NCBI RefSeq assembly: GCF_001434835.1
Contig: NZ_AZDV01000005.1
Location: 329,178-393,177 of the forward strand
DNA: 64,000 nucleotides
Source of the DNA: Levilactobacillus acidifarinae DSM 19394 = JCM 15949
GTDB lineage: Bacteria > Bacillota > Bacilli > Lactobacillales > Lactobacillaceae
Direction of reading: 5' to 3'
The notes under the pieces are model-generated. The model worked only from the letters and a program-made list of their open reading frames with translations, was not told the DNA's origin and ran no database searches. How positions within the stretch are numbered: the first letter of the stretch is position 1; each line of letters begins with the position of its first letter. Position numbers and translations under genes: made by a program. Positions 1 through 8,971 of the stretch are shown here, one piece after another.

Positions 1-10
1 GAGATAGTCG

Positions 11-40
11 TTGAAGCCGTGTGCTTCAGCGGCTTTTTTT
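11..40 (+). terminator. Terminator of the gene left of the window
   Basis: AAGCCG (14-19) can pair with CGGCTT (30-35), followed by a run of T. It ends a transcript entering from upstream of the window. Confidence 0.7.
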
Positions 41-62
41 GTAGGAAAGGATCTGAACAACG

Positions 63-407
63 ATGGCGCCTAAAAAAATAGCAACCTGGGAATGGGTGGT
101 GGCGGTTCTCATTCTGAGCGGCCCCTGGTGGTTGATTGGCGAAGGAATCGTGGGCTTCTTGACCGCCGATCCGAATCATCCGGACGTAGTGGTGCTTTTA
201 GGAAGTCTTCCGTTAGCGCTATTTAGTCTCGTGGCGGTCCTTAGTTATCGGACCATGTGGAAACGCGCCACCCGACAGGTCCAACCACAGTCTCGCCGCC
301 GATTATGGCGGATTTATTGGGGTAATTTTATCCTAGGCGTGGGACTGACGTGGTTGATGAGTGATATTCCGGATTGGTTGTTACGCTTCATTGGGTATCA
401 ACATTAG
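63..407 (+). CDS. Small membrane protein, tandem paralog 1
   Basis: Unrecognised 114-residue protein with three predicted membrane segments (about residues 11-32, 41-62 and 88-106) and a basic stretch at about 66-85. ATG start with an AGGAAAGGA-type site upstream. It is clearly related to the protein at 663-983: both have a W-x-W or EW start, an HPD motif after the first segment, a V-LG-L hydrophobic stretch and a closing P-[DE]-WLLR motif. No function can be inferred; the pair and the remnant between them look like a local duplication series. Confidence 0.75.
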   Translation: MAPKKIATWEWVVAVLILSGPWWLIGEGIVGFLTADPNHPDVVVLLGSLPLALFSLVAVLSYRTMWKRATRQVQPQSRRRLWRIYWGNFILGVGLTWLMSDIPDWLLRFIGYQH

Positions 408-431
408 GCAAGGAGACGGTTAAGTATGTAG

Positions 432-640
432 CAATGGGCTAGGTTTGGGGAAATCGACAGTTACCTTCTGTTGGCCAGCGGTCCCCTTGGGCTCATCGGT
501 GAAGGGGCGTTGGCACCTTGGTCTTACTCGGGCTTCCGGTGTGGTTGATATTCTTGGGCGTCTTGCCCATTTTTTAAGCAATACTTGGCAGAAATTGCCG
601 TCAACGGGACTTGATGCCTCAGCTTTGGTATGCTGAAGCC
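432..640 (+). pseudogene. Decayed third copy of the small membrane protein
   Basis: Read in the frame starting near 437, this stretch gives SGPLGLIGEG, matching SGPWWLIGEG of the upstream paralog. A stop follows at about 552, and a shifted frame continues with the hydrophobic run LGLPVWLIFLGVLPIF. No intact start or reading frame remains. It sits exactly between the two intact paralogs, so a degenerate middle copy is the simplest reading. Confidence 0.55.
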
Positions 641-662
641 ATAAACGAGGGGGAACGTTGAC

Positions 663-983
663 GTGAAAAAATGGCAAATCTGCTTAGAATGGGCCTTAAA
701 CGTGGGCGCGATTAGTTTACCGTTGCTGATTTTGGGCAGTGGTCTGCGGGGCATTATCACCCAAAGCCCGCTTCATCCGGATGCTGCGGTGGTCCTAGGG
801 GGCTTGGGCTTGGCCATCATCAGTTTAGGCGGACTGCTGGTTTACGGAACTCGGCCAATGCGGCGGGACCAACGCTGGTTGCGGTGGGGGTATGGGGGCC
901 TATTCGTCGTTGGCGTGGGGTTAGGCGGCCTAGCGCTCAATCCACCGGAATGGTTGTTGCGTTGGCTCATTCCGGGATATTAA
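663..983 (+). CDS. Small membrane protein, tandem paralog 2
   Basis: Unrecognised 106-residue protein, GTG start preceded by GAGGGGGAA. Three hydrophobic segments (about 10-30, 40-60, 78-93). It shares the HPD motif and the C-terminal PEWLLRW with the protein at 63-407 (PDWLLRF). Probably an integral membrane protein; function unknown. Confidence 0.75.
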   Translation: MKKWQICLEWALNVGAISLPLLILGSGLRGIITQSPLHPDAAVVLGGLGLAIISLGGLLVYGTRPMRRDQRWLRWGYGGLFVVGVGLGGLALNPPEWLLRWLIPGY

Positions 984-1083
984 TCAATTAATCATAAATT
1001 TCGTTAAATTAATTCTTTAGCCTGTTCACCATCTCTTCCTTCCGGTATACTCAATGGGCAGAAAGTTTTAGGGGAGGAACGAG

Positions 1084-1800
1084 ATGAAACGCATTCGCGA
1101 AAATGGGATTGATGGGGTCTTGGGGCTCATCATGTTTTATGGGCTAGGTGTGGTCTGCCTGATTATGTGGGTCGTCACCCGGTTTCAGCAGGGGTGGTTG
1201 ATCGCCACCGTGATTTACCTAGTCATGGGCAGCTTCTTTTTACATACGACGTTGGTGGGCAAGGAACTGATCTGGGATCGCGTCCTGCGCGACGTTTCGC
1301 TGACCAAAGAGACCCGGGCGTTGGACGTTGGTTGTGGTCATGGGTTGGTGATGTTTAAGATTGCCCAGCGGTTGCCCTTAGGCGGCCACGTGACGGGCAT
1401 CGATATTTGGCGTCAACGGGACCAGACCCATAATTCCCAGGCAGCGGTGGAGCGCCGCTTGGCGGTTTCTCAGCTGACCCAGGAAGCAGCGGTCCAGACC
1501 GCCGACATGCGGCAATTGCCGTTTGCGCCCCAGACGTTTAATCTGGTGGTGTCTAGTCTGGCGATTCACAACGTTAAACCCAAGGCCGGTCGCTTACAAA
1601 GCCTCCAGGAATTGAGCCGGGTGCTGCGTCCCGGGGGGCAAGTCGTGTTGGTCGATCTCGGGTTTTCCTGTCAGGAATACAAAAAGGCGCTCCAACAGTT
1701 AGGCTTTACGGACATTCACGTGACGGGCAACGGGTTAAACGGCTGGTGGGGTGGCCCTTGGATGCCGACCCTGACGTTACGCGCGACTAAACTAAAATAA
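1084..1800 (+). CDS. Membrane-anchored class I SAM-dependent methyltransferase
   Basis: A 238-residue protein with two N-terminal membrane segments (about 13-31 and 36-55) and a class I methyltransferase domain. Motif I is LDVGCGHG (about 81-88) followed by GxVTGIDIW; the motif at about 155-162 is VVSSLAIH, and the later ELSRVLRPGGQ motif is typical of the Methyltransf_11 group. The acceptor substrate is unknown; the membrane anchor suggests a lipid or quinone-like substrate, which is inference only. AGGGGAGG lies just upstream of the ATG and a TATACT -10-like box sits at 1046-1051. Confidence 0.85.
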   Translation: MKRIRENGIDGVLGLIMFYGLGVVCLIMWVVTRFQQGWLIATVIYLVMGSFFLHTTLVGKELIWDRVLRDVSLTKETRALDVGCGHGLVMFKIAQRLPLGGHVTGIDIWRQRDQTHNSQAAVERRLAVSQLTQEAAVQTADMRQLPFAPQTFNLVVSSLAIHNVKPKAGRLQSLQELSRVLRPGGQVVLVDLGFSCQEYKKALQQLGFTDIHVTGNGLNGWWGGPWMPTLTLRATKLK

Positions 1801-1816
1801 CCGAACATACATGGGG

Positions 1817-1844
1817 AACCCGCGCTGATTGCTGCGGGCTCTTT
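1817..1844 (+). terminator. Weak hairpin terminator after the methyltransferase
   Basis: CCCGC (1819-1823) pairs with GCGGG (1834-1838), followed by a CTTTGCGTTT tract. Confidence 0.45.
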
Positions 1845-1930
1845 GCGTTTCCGGGAAAATCACGCATTCCCACGGCCACGGAGTCTATGGTACGATGAAA
1901 GCGTACCCATCATTCAAGGAGGTTCTTCCG

Positions 1931-2863
1931 ATGTCCACTAAAATTATTCTCGACTGTGATCCCGGTCACGACGACGCGCTCGCCATGATGTTGGCGCTGG
2001 CCAATCCCGAAATTGACCTGTTGGCCGTCACCACGTCGGCCGGTAACCAAACGCCCGAAAAGACCTTACATAATGCCATGCGACTCTTAACGTTGATGCA
2101 CCACCAAGAGATTCCCGTGGCGGGGGGCAACCGCACGCCGCTGTTAAAACCACTGGAGACCGCAGGCAACGTCCACGGCAAGAGTGGCCTCGACGGGGCT
2201 GAGCTGCCCGAACCGGACTTCGCCGTTCAACCGCTGACTGCCATCGAACTGATCGCCCAAACGTTACGGGCCAGTGCCGACCCGATTACCCTGGTCGTGA
2301 CGGGGCCGATGACCAACATCGCCCTGTTCTTGCGGGTCTATCCAGAATTAAAGGCTAAGATTACGCAAATCGTCTTCATGGGTGGCGCCATGGGACTGGG
2401 GAATTGGACGCCGTCGGTCGAATTTAACATTTACGTCGATCCTGAGGCGGCGAAAATCGTGCTTAACGCCGGGATTCCCCTGGTGATGGCGCCGTTAAAC
2501 GTGACCCACAAGGCCCAAATCATGAAACCCGAAATCGAGGTCATCGGCCACATCAACAATCCCGTGGCCCACGCCTTTACCGGACTGTTGAACTTCTTTG
2601 AGCTTTACCACGAAAATCCTAAATGGGGATTTCAGGGGGCACCGCTACACGATCCCTGCACGATTGCCTGGTTGATCCATCCCGAATGGTTCCAGACCGA
2701 AAAGATGGCCGTCGACGTGGAAACGACCGGCGAATTGACCCGGGGCGAAACGGTCTGCGATTACTACGAACTGACCGGTAAGCCTAAAAATACGGAAGTC
2801 CTCTTGAACCTAAACCGTGAGGCCTTCATTCAACTGATTGCGGACTCGTTGAAGACGTTTTAG
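1931..2863 (+). CDS. Inosine/uridine-preferring nucleoside hydrolase
   Basis: Nucleoside hydrolases cleave ribonucleosides to base and ribose in the cytoplasm for purine/pyrimidine salvage. The 310-residue product begins [16 protein letters not shown], containing the family signature DxDPGxDD that binds calcium and ribose. TGPMTNIA and the GGA block ([10 protein letters not shown], then [11 protein letters not shown]) follow, and HDPC near 240 supplies the distal acid. I place the start at the ATG at 1931 because AAGGAGG lies 7-12 bases upstream; an upstream in-frame extension to 1829 has no such site. Base specificity (RihA/B/C or IunH type) cannot be told. Confidence 0.92.
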   Translation: MSTKIILDCDPGHDDALAMMLALANPEIDLLAVTTSAGNQTPEKTLHNAMRLLTLMHHQEIPVAGGNRTPLLKPLETAGNVHGKSGLDGAELPEPDFAVQPLTAIELIAQTLRASADPITLVVTGPMTNIALFLRVYPELKAKITQIVFMGGAMGLGNWTPSVEFNIYVDPEAAKIVLNAGIPLVMAPLNVTHKAQIMKPEIEVIGHINNPVAHAFTGLLNFFELYHENPKWGFQGAPLHDPCTIAWLIHPEWFQTEKMAVDVETTGELTRGETVCDYYELTGKPKNTEVLLNLNREAFIQLIADSLKTF

Positions 2864-2926
2864 GGCAATACCGGCGTAGGGCGTCACCGCTGTTTTCTAG
2901 TAAGTTTAACTCAATTAGAGTAGCTA

Positions 2927-2959
2927 AAAAGCGCGTAACCATAACGGTTACGCGCTTTT
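2927..2959. terminator. Bidirectional terminator between convergent genes
   Basis: A perfect 14-bp stem: AAAAGCGCGTAACC (2927-2940) pairs with GGTTACGCGCTTTT (2946-2959). The A and T flanks serve both the nucleoside hydrolase and the minus-strand arylsulfotransferase-like gene. Confidence 0.9.
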
Positions 2960-2979
2960 CTAATGGAGAAACTGAACGC

Positions 2980-4701
2980 TTATTTTGTCGCATCAAATTG
3001 GTAATTCCCGTTGTAGAACGGTACCCGGTAAGCCCGGTAGGCGTAGGCTTTAGAACCGGCGTTTTTCAGCGTGACGTTGAAGACTTGTTGACCGGACTTG
3101 GTGACTTCGATGACGTTACTTTCTTGGCCGCCATTCTTGAACCCAAAGTCAATCAAGACGTTGCCGTTGCTTTGCTTTTCGGCGTACCCGATGACCGGCG
3201 TGAAGTTGGTCTTACCCAACGACTTTCCGTAGGCCCAGGTTTGTTTGATGGTCATGTTCTTGGTATCCACGTGGTACTGAACGGCCTGCGAGTACTTACC
3301 CGAAGTCTTCTTGTTCCCGTTGGTGACGGCAATGTTGTTGTCGTAGAGCATGAAGTCTTCGCTGGAGGCCTTGGCCCCGTTCCCGTTGTTCAACAGGTAC
3401 AACCCGTGTTGGCCCCCGGTGATGGTGGTGCCCTTAGTTGGCTTCAACAGGTATTGCCGGTAGGCTTTCGGCCAGGTTGAAGCCTTCTTGCCACTGTAGA
3501 TCCACTTGATGTGGTTGGTCTTGTAATCCAGCTTCATGATCATGTCTTGATTACGGCTGGAAATCACGATACTCTTGTCGTTTTTGTCGTAATCGACGGC
3601 GTTTTGATGGAGCCAATCGACCTTACCGTCGCCGCCCTTTTTGTAGGTGGACCACATCGACTTAGGTAGGAGTTTCTTCATATCAATGACCTTGACGATT
3701 TTACCAGTGTTGTGGTCGACTTCGATCATGGTGTCTTCCTTGTATTTTGACCCGTCGGACACGGTGGCTAAGAAGTTATGGTTCGGCAGTTCGACCAGGT
3801 CGTGGTGAATGACCGTAGTTTCGGTGTTGGCCTTGGCTTCCTTCTTGCTGACGCTGGAGGAGTCCGAGCTACTGGTCTTGTTGGCGAACCCGTATTCTTT
3901 GTACACGCGGCCCAGGTAGTCGGTTTCGATCAGGTCGTTGTAGACGTCGGAATCGACGTTTTTCTTGGACAGAATCATGATGTGGCCGTTGGACCACTGT
4001 TCGATGGTGTGTTGGGAATAGTTGGTATCGTACCAGCGGACGTTCCCGTCGGCGTCGATGGCCAGCGGTTGCTTGGTGGTCCGGTTAAGAATGGTCAGTT
4101 TGTTTTTACCGATGCTCATTTTCGATTTATCGTTTTTGGTGACCGTTAGTGTGGCGTCCTTGATGTATTTGGGCAGGGCGCCGGTCTTCATGGACAGGGT
4201 CTTAGTTTGCGTTTCCCCGTTCTTATTAGTGGTCGTAATCTTGACCGTGTTGGTGGTGTCGGCGTACAGCCCGACGACCGGCACTTGGTGGGACTTGGTG
4301 TAGCCGCCCTTGACCGTGTTGGTGATCGAAGTGTGATCGGTCTTACCCACGACCGTGTAGCTGACCTTCTCGGCGTCACTGGTGGTAAACGTGACTAACG
4401 CGGACAACGGGGAGGAGCCGTAGGGGTTAACCTTGACGTACGGGCTATCCAGCGTGTACTTGGTATTTTCGGCGGCGGCCTTATAGGTTGCCGTCAACTT
4501 TTTTTGCGCGTCTTGGCGGGTGGTAATCACCTTGACGTCGAGATTTTTCTTGATCTGGGCCGTCGTTAACGAGGTCTTGTTGTCCTTGATCCCGTAAGTT
4601 TTAGCTGCCTCGGATTTAGCAGAACAGCCGGCCAGACCGACCGTGACCAGGGCGAGTGAGGCGATGACGAGTCGTCGCCAACGCCGGTGAGTAGTTTGCA
4701 A
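2980..4701 (-). CDS. Arylsulfotransferase (ASST)-family lipoprotein
   Basis: About 573 residues. The N-terminus is a lipoprotein signal: a basic start, a hydrophobic core and the lipobox LAGC. The C-terminal two thirds resemble the bacterial arylsulfotransferase propeller family: repeated D-x-[DG]-G-x-[IV]-x-W elements (AIDADGNVRWYD, the H-D-x-VELPNHNFLA strip, the WLHQNAVDYD and SGKKASTWP strips, GGQHGLYLL). A Ser/Lys-rich insert lies near 300. In lactobacilli the substrate is unknown; extracellular and membrane-anchored by inference. The start is ambiguous. AAGGAG abuts the ATG at 4710 with no spacing, while a TTG at 4701 is 9 bases downstream of it, so I prefer TTG. A GTG at 4758 lies inside the hairpin described separately. 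Confidence 0.8.
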   Translation of the reverse strand: MQTTHRRWRRLVIASLALVTVGLAGCSAKSEAAKTYGIKDNKTSLTTAQIKKNLDVKVITTRQDAQKKLTATYKAAAENTKYTLDSPYVKVNPYGSSPLSALVTFTTSDAEKVSYTVVGKTDHTSITNTVKGGYTKSHQVPVVGLYADTTNTVKITTTNKNGETQTKTLSMKTGALPKYIKDATLTVTKNDKSKMSIGKNKLTILNRTTKQPLAIDADGNVRWYDTNYSQHTIEQWSNGHIMILSKKNVDSDVYNDLIETDYLGRVYKEYGFANKTSSSDSSSVSKKEAKANTETTVIHHDLVELPNHNFLATVSDGSKYKEDTMIEVDHNTGKIVKVIDMKKLLPKSMWSTYKKGGDGKVDWLHQNAVDYDKNDKSIVISSRNQDMIMKLDYKTNHIKWIYSGKKASTWPKAYRQYLLKPTKGTTITGGQHGLYLLNNGNGAKASSEDFMLYDNNIAVTNGNKKTSGKYSQAVQYHVDTKNMTIKQTWAYGKSLGKTNFTPVIGYAEKQSNGNVLIDFGFKNGGQESNVIEVTKSGQQVFNVTLKNAGSKAYAYRAYRVPFYNGNYQFDATK

Positions 4702-4727
4702 ATGAGCCATCTCCTTATAAAATCGCC

Positions 4728-4767
4728 ATAAAAATGGGGGACTGGTGGCGTGAGCCACTTATCCCCC
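4728..4767 (-). promoter_or_regulatory. Leader hairpin with T tract, possible attenuator
   Basis: On the minus strand, GGGGG pairs with CCCCC (4763-4767 with 4736-4740) and an inner GTGGC/GCCAC stem stacks inside. It is followed directly by ATTTTTA. This looks like an intrinsic terminator placed about 30 bases before the ASST-like gene. Confidence 0.5.
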
Positions 4768-5067
4768 AAGATATGTAACACTTCCAATATATCACGGCTA
4801 TAAATCAGTAACGTTACAGAATTCTGATGAATTTCCGAAAAAAATGTGACGAAGTTGTGAAGTTCGGTTGGTGACCTGCTAAACCGTGACCCTTTAATTG
4901 ATTTTTCTAAAGTAATTTTCTAAGAGAATCATATTTTTCCCTTAACAAGCCATCAGGACCCTTGGACGGTTGCGTGCTATAACTAAGGAACACGATAATG
5001 ACGTAGGTCACCGGTAGCTTGAGGGCACAAACGTCCTAAGAAGCGCCGGGGAAAGGAAGGCATCCCG

Positions 5068-6547
5068 ATGTCCAAAATTACACTAAAACTCACACAACAA
5101 TTAAAGCAGGCGTCAAACCGAAAATTGATAAAAGATACCACCCTGGAACGGTGGTTTACGGGTGGCGAGTTAGCCGCCGACGTTGACCAATTGACCGACC
5201 ATTTACGTGGCTTAAAAGTGGGTCACGGGGACGTGGTCCTGGTTTGTCTTCCCAATACGGCGGTTTATCCGGTCTTAGCCCAAGCTATTTGGGAGGTGGG
5301 GGCGGTGATGCATCCGGTTGCTGCCACGTTGCCAGCCGTCAAGCTGCAAAGCCTCTTAGGGGCCCACGACTACGTGGCGAGCGTGGTGGCACCGGGATTA
5401 GTGGACGCCGTGACAGTGGCCCGGCAGACGACGGTGGCGAAGCTCCAACTAAATACCGCCCCGGAATTGAGCCTGATTCGGGACCTCAACGTCACGAGCC
5501 ACGCCGCGGCCACGCCGACCGACGAAGACCTGGCGCTGATTCTCAACTCGGTGGGGGCCGCTGGTCAGCTTAAATGGGTGGGCCTGACCCACAACCACTT
5601 ACGGCACGGTGCGGAAGATACCCTTATCAGTCAGCGCCTGACGCCCCACGACACGACGATGATTGTATTGCCGCTGTCGGGGGTCAACGCGCAGGTGACG
5701 TCGGTCTTAGCGACGCGGTTATCCGGTGGGAGACTGGTGATTACCCCTAAGTTTTCGGTTCATCGTTTCTGGCCCCAAGTGCACGCCAATCACGTGACCT
5801 GGATCTCCGTGACGCCAGCGCTCTTAGACCGACTTTTACTGGATCCGGCGGCACGTGCAAGTTACCCCGGTCGGACGAATTTACGCTTTGTCCGGTGTTC
5901 GACTTCACTTGCCGGCGACAAATTGATGCAGTTTGAACAGCGTTACCAAACGCGGGTTTTAACGGGGTACGGGTTGGCCGAAACGGCGAATCAGGGAACG
6001 CTTAACCCGTTTGCCGCACCGAAGATCGGGTCGGCTGGTAAGCCGGTGGGGACTGACGTGGCCATTTGGATCGACGGCCACGTGACCCGTGCTAGCCGAG
6101 TCGGCGGTGAGATTGCCGTGCGGGGCGATCACGTGATCCAACGTTATCTGGAGCCACAGCCGGAGGCCTTTTACCACGGCTGGTTGCTGACCGGTGACCG
6201 TGGATATTTCGATGAAGACGGGTACTTATTTATTAATGGCCCAAAAAAGGCTATGATGAATAGAGGTGGTGAAGGGATCGCTCCGACACACGTGAACAAC
6301 GCGTTAGGCTAATTACTGTTCGTCAAGAATCCTTGGTGATACGGTTGTCGAACGACCCGGATGGTGAAGCGAAAATTGTGACGGTAATTAGCTATTCCGA
6401 AAACCCAACCAACAACGGGCAGCTTTAGTGCCGGCTGAACGGTTGCAAGGCAGCTTATTCGGTCACGATTATCCGCGCAACACCACCGAAAAAGGCGACC
6501 GGCCCCAATTAAAGCGACAATTGATCGCCCAACGGAGCGTCGGCTAA
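5068..6547 (+). pseudogene. AMP-binding acyl-CoA synthetase, frameshifted near the C-terminus
   Basis: The first 414 codons form an ANL-superfamily adenylating enzyme. The A5-like motif GYGLAETA is present, as is the A7/A8 region TGDRGYFDEDGYLFINGPKK followed by MMNRGGEGIAP. The frame stops at 6312, before the roughly 90-residue lid domain. The missing part is visible downstream in other frames: DPDGEAKIVTVISYSENP at about 6360-6410, and then from 6425 to the TAA at 6547 a frame containing PRNTTEKGDRPQLKRQL. The latter resembles the A10 PRTxxGK catalytic-lysine motif, with E for the usual G. The gene therefore carries at least two frame disruptions. The original substrate is unknown. AGGAAGG precedes the ATG at 5068. 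Confidence 0.75.
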
Positions 6548-6570
6548 TTTGACTAAAGGATCGTGACGAC

Positions 6571-7698
6571 ATGACGCGAGTAGTAATTGCGGCGGATTCA
6601 TTTAAGGGTAGTGCCACTTCTACGGAAGTGAACCAATATTTGGCAGCGGGGGTTAAACAAGCGGCCCCGGACGCAACGGTTCAGACGGCGGCCATTGCCG
6701 ACGGCGGTGCGGGCACCGTTAAGGCAGTCATTGACGCGGTGGGCGGTCAACTGCTGACCACCTCGGTGTTGGGACCACTGGGCAAGAACGTGGACGCGCA
6801 ATGGGGGATGCTCGACGACCAGACGGCCATTATCGAGGTGGCCGCGGCCGTGGGGCTGACCTTAGTGGGGGACACGTTAGTCCCGGTTTCATCTAGTACT
6901 TACGGTGTCGGTGAATTGATCAGCGCCGCCTTAGACCACGGCGCCACCACGATCTACGTGGGCTTGGGCGACAGTGCCTCCACGGACGGCGGCGCGGGAA
7001 TGTTGGTCGCTTTAGGGGCGGGCCTCATCGACAATAACCAACAAAAACTCGACTTGGGCGGTGGTAGTCTGATGCGGTTAGGCCACGTCAGCTTCCGGGG
7101 CCTCGACGAACGCTTAAAACACACTACCCTGATTGGACTGACCGACGTATCCAACCCGTTAACGGGGCCGGAAGGGGCCGCCGCGGTCTTCGGCCCGCAG
7201 AAGGGCGCGCAACACGAAATGATTGCTCGCTTGAACCAAGGATTGGCCCGGTTACGGACCTTCGTGCCGATGCCGGATGGGTTAGCGGCGAGTCGCCAAG
7301 CGGGTGCCGGGGCCGCCGGGGGCACTGGCTTTGGGCTGTTGGCTCTGGGTGGCCAGCTGAAATCCGGTGCCCAGACGGTTCAAGTGCTGACCAAGCTCGA
7401 TGAGCAATTGGCGACGGCCGACTTCGTGATTACCGGTGAAGGTCGGGTCGATAGCCAATCGTTGAGTGGGAAGGCCCCCATTGCGGTGGCGAACCTGGCC
7501 CAAGCGCGCCAGTTGCCGGTGGCCTTAGTTGCCGGTAGCGTGCAGGGCGACGTGGCCCCGATTCAGGCCACGGGCGTGACCGATGTCATCGTCTCGACGC
7601 CGGAGGGCATGACCGTGACCGATGCCATGGCGCAAACGCCCAATCTGTTAGCGCAGGCGGGGGCTAAGGCCATGTTGACTTACTTAGCAGAACACTAA
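6571..7698 (+). CDS. Glycerate kinase (GarK/GlxK family)
   Basis: Phosphorylates D-glycerate with ATP in the cytoplasm, feeding glycolysis. The 375-residue length is normal for the family. It begins MTRVVIAADSFKGS, the family's conserved DSFKGS signature, followed by ADGGAGT, the GLGDSASTDGGAGM block near 130-143, LTGPEGAAAVFGPQKGA and the FVITGEGRVDSQSLSGKAP block, all typical of the fold. ATG start; the upstream purine-rich AAAGGATCGTGA is a modest ribosome site. It follows the acyl-CoA synthetase pseudogene by 23 bases and could have been its operon partner. Confidence 0.93.
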   Translation: MTRVVIAADSFKGSATSTEVNQYLAAGVKQAAPDATVQTAAIADGGAGTVKAVIDAVGGQLLTTSVLGPLGKNVDAQWGMLDDQTAIIEVAAAVGLTLVGDTLVPVSSSTYGVGELISAALDHGATTIYVGLGDSASTDGGAGMLVALGAGLIDNNQQKLDLGGGSLMRLGHVSFRGLDERLKHTTLIGLTDVSNPLTGPEGAAAVFGPQKGAQHEMIARLNQGLARLRTFVPMPDGLAASRQAGAGAAGGTGFGLLALGGQLKSGAQTVQVLTKLDEQLATADFVITGEGRVDSQSLSGKAPIAVANLAQARQLPVALVAGSVQGDVAPIQATGVTDVIVSTPEGMTVTDAMAQTPNLLAQAGAKAMLTYLAEH

Positions 7699-7710
7699 TT
7701 TAAGACAATT

Positions 7711-7745
7711 AAGGGCGACCCAGTTTAATTGGGGTCGCCCTTTAT
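7711..7745 (+). terminator. Terminator of glycerate kinase
   Basis: GGGCGACCC (7713-7721) pairs with GGGTCGCCC (7732-7740), followed by TTT. Confidence 0.85.
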
Positions 7746-7944
7746 GGAATAAATTTACATTGAAATGCAACAAACGTTGTATTTTTTGAATTTATCTGAA
7801 TTTGATCACTAACAAAAAATAGAAATGATTCTTTGCAGACACTGCGAAAAAGGACGCCATAAGTAAACTACACCCGACTAATCATAAAGATTGATCATTT
7901 AAATTACTGTAATTCCAGAGTTTTAGGCATTAGTTTCTACCCAA

Positions 7945-8739
7945 TCACATATTTTTAAGCAAATCGGTGAATTGTTCCGTGAAAACACGTACTTTAGCTA
8001 CTAAAGCATCTTTATCATTTTGTTCGGCAAGGCGACTATTTCTGATATCAGAAGCCATAGCGTCTAAGCTAGATTTTTGAGTCGCTGTTCCTGGAAGACG
8101 ATTCTTCAATAGATCGTAGATATTCATCAAAACGTTTCTATCTTTTTCTGCTCCCTGAAGATCATTGCTACCATAGTCACCGATACTATCTCCGTAAAAT
8201 GAAAACAGATTCGTAGCCAAACTTGGATAATCTACTAATCGACTGAACGTGTCCCCGTTAATTTGGTCTTGAAGATTTGGGGTCCCATGCATAATCATCT
8301 TTCTAACTAAACTTATATCATTGAGAACTGCATTTTTAGTTTTAGAACTATTATTTTTAATTTTGGTGTTTCCTGTAACTTTAGCAGCAGGGGCTTTGCC
8401 AGCCATTAAATATTTACTGTAGATCCACCCCTTCTTTTTGCCAGCCGTAATATAAGTCAATGAGACCTTTTTACCATGTTTTTTAACGATGGCTTGCTTA
8501 GTCGCATGCCAATTGGTATGTGGATACGACTTCATATGATAACGTTTCTTTGTCAGCTTGTCTGAGCTGTAGATGTTTCCTTTTTGACCGTGATAGATTG
8601 CCTTAGCAATTTTAGTAACGGAGAGAACACGTACTTTTTTCGTTGAAGCACTGGCCGTTGTAGAGACTAACAAAGGACTTGCTACACCTGACAAGGTTAA
8701 CCCAAGGCTTGCGAGTGCCGCGTAACGTTTAAAATTCAA
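7945..8739 (-). CDS. Secreted protein with an SH3/GW-like N-terminal repeat
   Basis: 264 residues, TTG start with AAAGGAGCG upstream. A signal peptide (about 1-32, ending near ASA) is followed by a basic domain of about 75 residues. Its pattern resembles lactobacillar surface GW/SH3-like repeats: YHGxKGNIYSSDKLTKKRYHMKSYP, then KKGWIYSKYL. The C-terminal 120 residues are mostly helical with no recognised family. Codon use is clearly AT-richer than in neighbours, and the 200-base flanks are AT-rich too, which suggests a different origin. Role unknown; extracellular or wall-associated. Confidence 0.75.
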   Translation of the reverse strand: MNFKRYAALASLGLTLSGVASPLLVSTTASASTKKVRVLSVTKIAKAIYHGQKGNIYSSDKLTKKRYHMKSYPHTNWHATKQAIVKKHGKKVSLTYITAGKKKGWIYSKYLMAGKAPAAKVTGNTKIKNNSSKTKNAVLNDISLVRKMIMHGTPNLQDQINGDTFSRLVDYPSLATNLFSFYGDSIGDYGSNDLQGAEKDRNVLMNIYDLLKNRLPGTATQKSSLDAMASDIRNSRLAEQNDKDALVAKVRVFTEQFTDLLKNM

Positions 8740-8921
8740 CAGAATCGCTCCTTTAGAATATAATTACGGTACAGACCAATCATACTCAGGGCAAAGCACT
8801 TGGGACAAGAGGTTAGCTCATTTAAATATTTATAATATGTTGTTATCTTGAATTGCCGTGGATTCACGTAATTTTAAAAATTACCAATTTGTTGTATTTC
8901 AGTTAAAGATTTGGCGGATAA

Positions 8922-8960
8922 AAATAACCCGGGAAATCACAACGATTTCCCGGGTTATTT
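8922..8960 (-). terminator. Terminator of the NlpC/P60 gene
   Basis: A perfect 17-bp inverted repeat: AAATAACCCGGGAAATC (8922-8938) with GATTTCCCGGGTTATTT (8944-8960). On the minus strand a TTTTTA tract follows. Confidence 0.9.
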
Positions 8961-8971
8961 ACGGTTAAATT

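Noticed and set aside
420-677. Open frames in 420-677 on both strands
   Set aside because: They lack ribosome sites, and the region is better read as a decayed paralog.
2998-4303. Open frames on the plus strand opposite the ASST-like gene
   Set aside because: Antisense shadows of a well-supported long gene; no ribosome sites or domains.
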